From NCBI GenBank assembly GCA_037501455.1, contig CM074856.1:51737001-51801000 (forward strand): a DNA stretch of 64,000 nucleotides, written 5' to 3'. The notes under the pieces were generated by a model. It was not told the DNA's origin. It did not search any database and was given only the letters and a program-made list of their open reading frames with translations. This document shows positions 55,896 through 64,000 of the stretch, one piece after another. The DNA comes from Lantana camara. Its lineage: Eukaryota; Streptophyta; Magnoliopsida; Lamiales; Verbenaceae. The position numbers and the translations under genes were made by a program. The stretch's first letter is position 1; every line of letters begins with the position of its first letter.

Positions 55896-56987
55896 CCTTG
55901 ATTCGTCTTCTTCGCGCGAACACCTGCAAATCAGGCTCAAAACCCCCCACAAAACTCACACTAAAGCCAGGTAACACATAAGGGAATGTTAGAATATCAA
56001 AAACTCAAGAAATTAAGGCCTAAAACTAAGCAAAACAAGGAGCAATTACAAGAGATTCAAACATATAAATATATTGCATTCAAGCTTGGAGCATTAATGG
56101 TAACTTCATAAAAACTCAACTACCACTTAATACATGAATATAGAAACATTTATGGATGTCTTTTGATCATATATCATGCATCAAACTAAAATAAATTACA
56201 AGGAAAGGCATATAATTCATGAAAGAACCCAAAACCCTTATTATTCACCACTATTCATGCTCTTCCCCAAAACCCTAGCAAATCAAGCTCAAATTCTAAG
56301 TTTCATGGATGAAAATAACCAAAAATGGATATAAAACACAAAAATAGGCGTACCTCTTGAATTGGATGAAAGATGGAAGAGATATGAGGTCAAAATCTCA
56401 AGGGTGTGAATAGTGACGGGATTTCTCTCTTCTTCTTGCTTGGAGCTGATTTCCTCTTGCTTCCTTGCTTATAGTTCGAAATGGGGCCACCAAATAAGGT
56501 ATAGGGTCAAGTTGGGGAGAAATGGGTTCAAGTTTGGGGCAATTTAGAGCTCAAACGGGTCGGATATAGCCAAAACGGATAGGGTAGTGCATACCGGTTC
56601 AAGCTGTTCGTTTCAGCGAGGTTTCGGAGGTTTGAACGAGCTTAAAAAGTTATGAGGTTTGTTCCATTGACTCCGAATCATCGAAACAAAGTCAACGGAG
56701 GTGTCAAAATTTGAATCCGAATTCCCGAGCTCAAGTGACGCCGCCCGAAACCCAAGGCGTGCTAAATGCTCTTTAGCTCCTTTAAGTTTCGTTTCACCAA
56801 AACAATTAAAAACTTAAACGAAAAAGCTCTAAAACATGTATAAAGCATATAGACACTTTCATCATTCATATAATTCATGTATTGCAAGTTTTCACAAAAA
56901 TCGAAATAAAAAACGGGGTTAAACGGGTTAAAGAGGGCATAAAACGTTAACTTTAAAAACATAAAGCATGTAACACATATTCAAAAG

Positions 56988-57137
56988 CTATGATGCACGG
57001 ACACTCCTAAAAATATTATTTTGCCATGTCGTATCGTGTCGGACACTCCTCACGTGGGAAATTCAAGAAAAAATCCGTGTCGCCGTATCCGTGTCGTGTC
57101 GTGTCCGTGTCGCCGTGACCGTATCTGTGCATCATAG
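56988..57137. mobile_element. 150-bp hAT-type MITE
   Basis: The terminal inverted repeats begin with an 11-bp perfect match, CTATGATGCAC, then become imperfect. An 8-bp TSD TTCAAAAG lies at 56980-56987 and 57138-57145. The interior has repeated GTGTCG and CGTGTC units. The sister LTR has TTCAAAAG once (near 51332-51339), followed directly by the same flank. An 8-bp duplication is the hallmark of the hAT superfamily. Confidence 0.95.
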
Positions 57138-57239
57138 TTCAAAAGCCATTTAAATCATATAATTGCATCTTTAATTAATTAAAAGCACACTCGTGAAGTT
57201 CATACCTGTACTGTCGAAGAGTCGGGATGTTACATTCTC

Positions 57240-58574
57240 AATATTCTAAACAAAAGAAGTTGTTGTTTCCATTAAGTACTTCTTCTTCTAATAAAGTTTT
57301 TGACTTAATTCATGTGGATATATGGTGTCCTTACTCTACTACTTCAATCCATGGGCATGACTATTTTTTGACTATTGTTAATGATTTTAGTAGGTATACT
57401 TGACCTGTTATGCTAAAATCTAAATTAGAAGTTAGTTTACAACTTCAGAACTTTATTAATTAATATGATTGACACTCAGTTTGCCACTAGAGTTAAATGT
57501 GTTCAGTCTGGTAATGGACCAGAATTTATCTTGAAATCCTTTGTGCTAACAAATGAATTTTGCATCATACTTCTTTTGTTGAAACTCCACAACAAAATGG
57601 AGTTGTAGAGCGGAAACACCAACATATTCTCATTGTTGCTCGATCTTTATTTTTCCAGGCTAATTTACAAAAACACTTATGGACTTATGTCATTGCTCAT
57701 GTTATATATATCATCAACAGGCTTCCTTATCCAGTTTTACAAAATAAATCCCCTTTTGAAATATTACACCATACATCCCCTAATTACTATGCCCTGAAGA
57801 CCTTTGGTTCTTTATGCTATGTATCCACCCTCACTCACAACCGATCTAAGTTTGATGAACAAGCAAAGAAGTGCATCTTTTTTGGATTTAAATCTGGCAC
57901 TAAATGTAACATAATGCAAAATCTTTCCACCAATTCCATTTTGACATCTCGACATGTAACTTTTTTTTTTGACACATCTATATTGTCAAATGATAACACC
58001 TCTATTTCCTTACCCCTTGCTCTTGATCCTGTTTATTCAAATACTTCATATTATAACATCACAAATACTTCATCCAACAACTTCTGGAAATGCACGTAAT
58101 TCTTCTGATCAATCTTCTAATTTAACTTGTGATAATACTGTCAAAGATACTATACATTCTTCTAATGATTCACCTAATGTTTCTCCTATTTCTAATTATT
58201 CGTCTCCTGCACATCCTATTAGAAATAGAAAACCCCCTTCCTAACTTGCAGGATTACCATTGTTATCTTTCTCAATCTACTTCCAACACTAATGGTAAAC
58301 CTCATACAACTCCTTATCCACTGTCTTCTATCATTTCTTATGACAACTTATCTCCCATCACAAATAATTTACTTTATCCATTTCTACTGTCACAGAATCA
58401 AAAACCTTTGCTCAAGCTTCTAAACACGAAGAGTGGCAAAAAGTTATGCAATCTAAGCTTAATGCTCTCAAGAAAACATACATGGATACTAACTAATTTA
58501 CCCTCAGGAAAGCAACCTATAAGTTGCAGATCGATTTTTCGAGTAAAATTCAAGGCTGATGGTATTTCATGTTT
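57240..58574 (+). pseudogene. Element G: copia integrase and start of RT
   Basis: Integrase starts at about 57300 (KVFDLIHVDIW, then YFLTIVNDFSRYT and a stop). The second Asp region is poorly kept near 57500. The part from 57560 to 58099 is open, with FVETPQQNGVVERKHQHIL (catalytic Glu), LWTYVIAHVIYIINRLP and the C-terminal GCDC-like region. A frame change near 58090 leads into the serine- and asparagine-rich linker. At about 58430-58562 the RT start appears (HEEWQKVMQSKLNAL, then RVKFKADG). The sequence then breaks at about 58575. The lineage differs from family 1. Confidence 0.85.
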
Positions 58575-59243
58575 ATGATTACACGAGGTGTATGTTGGAC
58601 ATTATGCACTCCCACTCGCCGGGCCATGAATACCTTAATGAATGAATTTGACAGTCGTAATACCGTTGATGTCTTCCTTATTTTGCCCACTATGGAAATT
58701 ATTATCAAACTTCACACGGGATTAGGACTTGCATGAATGTGTTTAAATTCCGCGGTATTATATTATATGTCCCTCACCAGTCTCCATTAGACTGAACCCG
58801 GTTTGCTTTCAGTTGTGTTGTGTAGGTTTGGAGAGTGCTAGGCGGGAATACAAGTTGTCTAGGTCTTACATTTGGGTCTAGCATCTTCCTTTACACTCAT
58901 TCTATCATTTTGAAGTATGTTTATGATGTTTTTTGGCGTTTATGGGTTTTTTGTAGGCCGTGAGGGCCATTGATACTCGAACCTTGTATATTTTGGATAT
59001 TTTTGGAGCTTGGATGCTCATGGTATATGATCTGCGAAATGATATGCTTCCGCTTTCTATGTTTTACTCTGATTACATTTTAGTGCTTCTTGTTCTTGAA
59101 TGGTTTAAGAGTTAGCTCTCGCCTAGCACAGCGTGTGTGTTGTGTCCCTTTCGTCGTGATTTAGCTTGTGTATGGACTTTCTATTTCGTATGCGGGTCGG
59201 GTCTCGGTGCGGGGGATGTGGTACCTTACGCTCGGGTGTTACA
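58575..59243 (+). mobile_element. Truncated gypsy LTR (3' end)
   Basis: It ends GCGGGGGATGTGG..GGGTGTTACA (59243), like the ends of the F and H LTRs. A TGGACTT.C.ATTTCGT stretch near 59173 also matches F at 11998. The 5' part is missing. It replaces the RT core of G: before it is the RT N-terminus, after it the RT C-terminus, so roughly 0.9 kb of G was lost. Confidence 0.65.
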
Positions 59244-59470
59244 GGTTCAAAGCCTGCTTCCACACCTATAGACTCCACCATCTAGCTTGATAAGTCTTCC
59301 AGAGGACCATTATCTGACATCTCTTCGTATAGATGCCTTATTAGGAGATTGTTATATTTGTGCACAACTAGAACAGATTTATCCTTCTCAATTAATCAAC
59401 TGAGTCAGTTTTTATCAGCTCCTACTAACCTTCATCTTCAAGCAGCACACAGAGTTTTGAGGTACATCAA
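59244..59470 (+). pseudogene. Element G: RT C-terminal fragment
   Basis: The translation near 59325-59470 reads RCLIRRLLYLCTTRTDLSFS, then INQLSQFLSAPTNLHLQAAH, then RVLRYI. This is the conserved LIGRLLYLT.TRPD..F.VQ.LSQF end of copia RT. It continues in frame at 62815 once the solo LTR and one ATCAA are removed. Confidence 0.88.
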
Positions 59471-60591
59471 TGTAACAGCCCGGATTTCGAGATCAGGATA
59501 GCACGGGTAAGTAAAGGGTTAAGAGGAAAGCGTTTATAGCCTTAGTCCATTATACATTCCATTTTACATGAATTATGTGCACTTATGTTCTGATTTATGA
59601 TTTGTGCCTTCTTGAGAGAATCACATCACTATTCATCCACCGAACCCTAGACCTTTATCTAAACCTTCAGAAACCTTAGAAAGTTGGTTTCCACATTTTC
59701 CGAATTCATATCATAGCTTTCATCATCCCGAAATACGTTTTGAAAATTGTTTGTCAAAAAATTCCATTTAGGTCCCTAGTTACTATTCACCTTTAATTGT
59801 AGGAATTTTCGAAACACTTTTACCTATCCAATATTGGGCTCGATAGAATCCTTGCGAAATTTTATGAATTATGGTATGCTTTCCAAACCCTAATTCTTAA
59901 CGTAGCTTCCGTAGAAATCAAAACCGACCGAAAAACCCTAGTTTTGCCTTAATTTGGAAATTTCCGAATTTCAACGTTTTTCCTATACAATATTATAACC
60001 ATTACGATCCTTGGATTATTTTATGAATTTTAAGATCTTTTCCAAACTCTAGTTCAAACCCTAACTCGTTTTATAAATTTTTCCTATTTTTCACAAAGTA
60101 CTATTTCTACCGTAAAAACTAATTTTCAAACCGTACAACATTTGGTATTCAATATTACATTCAAAACGATCCTTGAATTATTTTAAGAATCATGGACACT
60201 TTCTCGGAAAATCAATTCACATTCTAGCTTCGTTTATGAATTTTATTGTATTTTCCAAAATTCCCGAACGACTACTACTTTAAATGTAGACGTTTAAACG
60301 TTAAGTGTTTATAACCACTAGAAAGCTCTTTCGATTCTCTTTCTTTTGCAAGTTCTCTCATTTCAAACTAAAACCTAAACATTCTTCTACGAATTTACTA
60401 TAATTTTCATCCTATTTTAGAATTATTTTTATTTTGTCATGATTACTAGGTAAATTAATTATATCTTAACTATACACCTAAGTATACACCTTAATCCCCC
60501 TAATAAATGAACCTAACTTACTCTCACCATGATTCATCTAATTAAGTCTTCAAAATTGCAACATAATCCCCCAAGACATACCTATAAATAC

Positions 60592-60600
60592 CCTAGGAAG
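60592..60600 (+). promoter_or_regulatory. TATA box of solo LTR
   Basis: CTATAAATA, followed ~35 bp later by CTCACTCTCTCTCCCTCAAA, a likely initiator region. Confidence 0.65.
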
Positions 60601-61095
60601 CATAACATAAAAATCACACAAAATCCTCACTCTCTCTCCCTCAAACCCACGGCAATACACCCTCTCTCTCACAAGGTGTGCTTTTCTTTTATTATTTCAT
60701 GATTTATGTTATGTTTTTAATATAATAATATTAATATCATGCTTAGGTTTAATAAAATTATGCTTTAGGAATTTATTTTATAAAATATATGCATAATTGT
60801 TAGCTTTATGTGTAATGTGCCTACATTATGGAATTTTATTTAATTAAATGCATGAATTATGATATGATATAATATGATTATGTATTTAAATAATTATGTT
60901 CTTGTTTGATTAAATTTATGCTTAGAATAATTTATTTAGTTTTAATTTCATGATTAAAGTGTTACATTTGAATTTAATTATATGTTATGAATTCAAAAAT
61001 TTATTAAATGTGATCATGAACTTAGTATGAACATCTTCATAAGCTTAAGAACACATTCATAATGTTCTTGAATCAAAATCAGGTGCACGTGTGAT

Positions 61096-61120
61096 AGTGT
61101 GTGTGTGTGTGTGTGTGTTT
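61096..61120. repeat. (GT)n microsatellite
   Basis: About eleven GT units inside the solo LTR. Confidence 0.9.
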
Positions 61121-62814
61121 AATTTTATGTTATAAAGTGTTTAATTCATAAGAAATTGAATAGTAAATGTTTTCAATTGTAATTTTGACTTTTTGGTCAA
61201 CATTTAATTAATTAATTTTTAAATTAATTATAAAATAGGATTTTGGAATTTTAAATAAAGATTTTTCCAAATTAATTCAAAAATTAATAAAATTACAAAA
61301 TAATTTCAAAATCAATCTACATTGTTGAATTAAATTTTAAATTTAATTCATAATACTCTAATTAAGGTCACAACATGATTAATAAATATTTAAGTGGTTA
61401 AAGAATTCATGAAACCTAATTAATTAATTAAATTTCCTTAAACAATTAAAATTAAATTTTACCGAGAAAATCTCTAAATGTTATAAGAATTTTCTAATAT
61501 GTTATATTTCCTAAACCTTATGTGATTATTTGATTAGAATAACAAGAACCTAGTTCTAATTCAGTAGTAATCACTTTCATGCGACAATTGCACTGAACAG
61601 TGGGATTCGTTCCAGTCTGTCTGAATTTCAATACTAGGTGAGGTCGTGAGGGTTAAAACATTTTCAACTGGAATCATGTATATACCTATATCTAATTATA
61701 AAATGATTTCCAAACATACCTATTATTTGATTTTCTATCTATACATATTAATATAATACAGTATTCCTCTTTATGAGGAAAATACCATTAAGTCGGAATC
61801 AGGATCTTATCCGGACATTATATACTTCAGTCCTATTAATACTAAGAACTGATTCCCGACTAAGCAAGTAAATCATTATTATTTATCAAAATGGGCTCGG
61901 TGTGCAGCTGTGTCGAGCAATACCTGGAAGGCATCGGGCCGAAGGTATTGTTGGTGCCACAGACCACCACCAACTCTTGGTAGTGGTTTAACTGGAGGTT
62001 AGTCACTCCACGCCAAGAGACTTATAAGGGAGACAACCTCCCTGGGAGAGATAGCTTCCTCCCACATATTACATATCGTCGGTAGGGTTTGCTCCCCTAC
62101 TGACACTACGGTGTTGCGGAGTTATTATTATATTTAGTTTTATTAAAGTACCAGTGCCTTGATCAACCCGGTACTATTTTACAAACATTTTAAGGAGTTC
62201 GGAGGGAGACGCCTTACTTGCAGGCGGTATAAATCTTTTATCAAACGGTTCATCACTTATAAATAAATTCCAAATACCCCTATTTCAAACTTATGAACCG
62301 TATCTTATTTGTTATATCTTATTGCTATTATTTTAGACCAAAGAGTTTCTTGGTCCTATATAAATATATATCTATATAAATCTATATATAATCTTCCTTC
62401 ACTTAGTCACTTTGACTAATTCCTCGCCTGTTTCAAACACATGATTTCAGGGAGCGAGGACAACGACACCTAGAGGTATCTTGAAGCTATAGGTGTCATA
62501 CTTATTAGATCAGGTTTAGATTAAGAGCATTTTAATCCTGATCATGTATATACTGCTAATAAATTGCTCTTATACGTTAACTCCGTACACTACACTATCA
62601 CCTTACCCCCTTACAATATTATGCACTATTCTGTGTGTTATCATGTTACTTGTTGCAAGTTTTAAATTCTTTTATCTTCCTCTGCATTTTATCCTACGCT
62701 CTATTTAAGTACCGTCTATACCGTTCGTCGTAGTATTTCTCGGGTGTTAGGTCTCACATCCACTCGAGGGTAGTGCGGTGCGGGAGTTGTAGTGTTAGGG
62801 GGCACTACAATCAA

Positions 62815-63286
62815 GGTTGCACCAAGTCAAGGATTGTTCTTTCCCTCTTCATCCTCTTGTCATCTCAAAGGGTTCAGTGACTCTGATTGGGCTGGATGTC
62901 CAGATACCAGGAGATCCGTCACGGGATTCTGTATATTTTTGGGGAACCCTCTGATTAGTTGGAAATCAAATAAACAACAGACAGTTTCCAGAAGTTCATC
63001 AGAGGCCGAATATCGTGTCTTAGCCTCTATAACTTGTGAAATACAATGGTTACTCTACTTGCTACAAGATCTACACATCCCACATTCTAAGCCACCGATC
63101 ATTTTCTGTGACAATGCATCAGCGCTACATATTGCATCTAACCCGATCTTTCACGAAAGGACGAAACACATTGAAATTGATTGTCACATAGTTCGTGAAA
63201 AGTTACAGGATGGCATTATTCACTTGCTTCCGTTGCATACAACTTATCAACCCACAAATGTTTTTACCAAAGCTCTATCTTTTTAA
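62815..63286 (+). pseudogene. Element G: RNase H
   Basis: An open copia RNase H domain: [20 protein letters not shown] (first Asp), [13 protein letters not shown] (Glu), [11 protein letters not shown] (second Asp), then [19 protein letters not shown] and [18 protein letters not shown] at the C-terminus, ending with a stop. All three catalytic acids are kept and the domain reads through without stops. It is nonetheless cut off from the rest of pol by the solo LTR at 59471-62809. Confidence 0.92.
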
Positions 63287-63420
63287 CCATTTCATGGTTG
63301 TTTATCCGAGTTGGGAATGAAAAATCCCCTTTCTCCAACTTGAGGAGGAGTCTTACTAGTTAAGTTTTGTTGTATATTAGGAAATACCTTTTATTACATT
63401 ATTTTTACGGAGAATTAATG
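63287..63420 (+). other. Element G: 3' end and polypurine tract
   Basis: After the pol stop come a short spacer and CTTGAGGAGGAG (63339-63350), the polypurine tract form common in plant copia elements. The LTR should begin at 63351 (TCTTACTAG), one change from a TG start, but no second LTR is in the window for comparison. Confidence 0.55.
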
Positions 63421-64000
63421 AAAGGTCCCCATTATACCACAACACTTTTTCTAAATCCCCCAATTAGTTTTTTATAAGTTTTAAGGACCAAATATTCATA
63501 AAAGTTTTCTTAAACCCCCTATTTCACGTAAAAAGACTAAAATGCCCTTAATAAAATATGAAAAATTACCCCCAATACCCTTTTTTTTCTTTTTTTTTTC
63601 CCTTTCTTCTTCCTCTTTTTTCTGTTGAACCGGCGGCCACTTTTCGGAGACACGACTACGTGTTTTAACTCATTTCGACGACGCGACTTCATTGGTACCA
63701 ACCACGTCTATTGAAAATGGTCGGAGAAGGCACCGGGAGGCCCGCTGGAAACCTGTAAATTTCAATAGAAAATGGGTTTTTCGTCCGGCGACATTTTTCG
63801 ACGAAAATGGTATGGATCTTGAAGTTCTCGACATGATAAACATATTGCAAGGAACGGATTCGATTTTCGTCAAGCGATTTGAGAGTTATCGTCATTTCTT
63901 TTTTAGATCTAAAATTTTTTAGATTTGAAATTGGGGACAAATGGCTTCGGATTTTGAAAAACTAACCGAAGATATGGAACGAGGACGAGGAATACGTCCC
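63421..64000. other. Unassigned terminal segment
   Basis: No recognised gene. There are AT-rich, phase-repeated ACCCCC(A/T)AT-like pieces (63455-63580), a T/C run (63580-63620), then a mixed-composition stretch in which both strands have open frames of 60-80 codons (63670-63940). The plus strand translates to VNFNRKWVFRPATFFDENGM and the opposite strand is also open; neither resembles a known domain. It may be the LTR of G followed by flanking DNA, or the edge of another transposon. Confidence 0.4.

Larger units (their letters stand above)
48225..57234 (-). mobile_element. Element H: complete gag-only gypsy, minus strand
   Basis: A 9.0-kb element with LTRs at 48225-51435 and 53296-57234, a primer site at 53275-53288, a polypurine tract at 51436-51449 and a TSD TTCTC (48220-48224, 57235-57239). 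The internal region is only 1.86 kb and holds gag, a protease remnant and a conserved non-coding tail. There is no RT, RNase H or integrase. F0 and F1 have the same layout. It fits a large non-autonomous (LARD-like) element. Confidence 0.95.
53296..57234 (-). mobile_element. 5' LTR of H (3939 bp, with insertions)
   Basis: It is collinear with the LTR at 48225 apart from the TRIM (54473-54929), the MITE (56988-57137) and a different, longer hairpin segment at 55810-56050. Without the two insertions and their site duplications it would be about 3.32 kb. Confidence 0.93.
59471..62809 (+). mobile_element. Solo LTR, 3.3 kb, second gypsy-type family
   Basis: It runs from TGTAACAGCCCGG to GGGGGCACTACA, with the TSD ATCAA at 59466-59470 and 62810-62814. 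There is no second LTR, primer site, polypurine tract or coding domain, so it is the product of LTR-LTR recombination. CTATAAATA at 60592-60600 is followed by a CT-rich stretch typical of a transcription start. A (GT)n run lies at 61096-61120. The orientation is taken from the TATA box and from the end, which resembles the ends of the F LTRs. No gene inside. Confidence 0.93.

Overview
The window is plant nuclear DNA, most likely from an angiosperm (probably a eudicot). It contains essentially only retrotransposons. I see no host gene, tRNA, rRNA, CRISPR array or bacterial feature. The support is: LTRs beginning TG and ending CA, tRNA-Met-type primer sites (TGGTATCAGAGCC), polypurine tracts, Ty1/copia gag-pol order (integrase before reverse transcriptase), and target-site duplications (TSDs) that match exactly at the ends of several elements. 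The species cannot be named from the sequence.

Layout, left to right. Letters are my labels. 1-99: end of a plus-strand LTR of copia family 1. 100-7715: E, an old minus-strand family-1 copy, inserted in the gag of a gypsy element. 7716-16250: F0 and F1, two plus-strand gag-only gypsy copies in tandem that share one 3.1-kb LTR. 16251-21079: D, a plus-strand family-1 copy lacking most of reverse transcriptase and RNase H. 21085-30331: C, a minus-strand copia of a second family, inserted in the polypurine tract of D (TSD GGAGA). 30338-32208: one LTR shared by D and A. 32209-36051 and 46108-48073: A, a plus-strand family-1 copy split by B. 36052-46107: B, a young, nearly intact minus-strand family-1 copy (TSD CCACT). 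48074-48224 and 57235 to about 63350: G, a third copia. G is broken by H, by a truncated gypsy LTR and by a 3.3-kb solo LTR (59471-62809, TSD ATCAA). 48225-57234: H, a complete minus-strand gag-only gypsy (TSD TTCTC). One LTR of H carries a 457-bp TRIM (TSD ACTCA) and a 150-bp hAT-type MITE (8-bp TSD). The last 0.65 kb is unassigned.

How the parts relate: B is the only copy with nearly complete coding capacity. H and F keep only gag plus a protease remnant, and the TRIM and MITE code for nothing, so all of these would need enzymes supplied in trans. Relative order of insertion: E into F0, C into D, B into A, and H into G followed by the TRIM and MITE into H. Two tandem LTR-internal-LTR-internal arrays, a solo LTR and several truncated junctions show heavy ectopic recombination.

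The least explained signals are RNA-structure-like: (1) arrays of hairpins with complementary changes in their arms, in the GC-rich leader of copia family 1 (B 43633-43869, D 17165-17252); (2) clusters of TAACG..CGTTA palindromes in the gypsy LTRs, also present as a 90-bp block flanked by 7-bp repeats inside copia E; (3) four evenly spaced CACGACTCGTG near-palindromes in the leaders of B and E.
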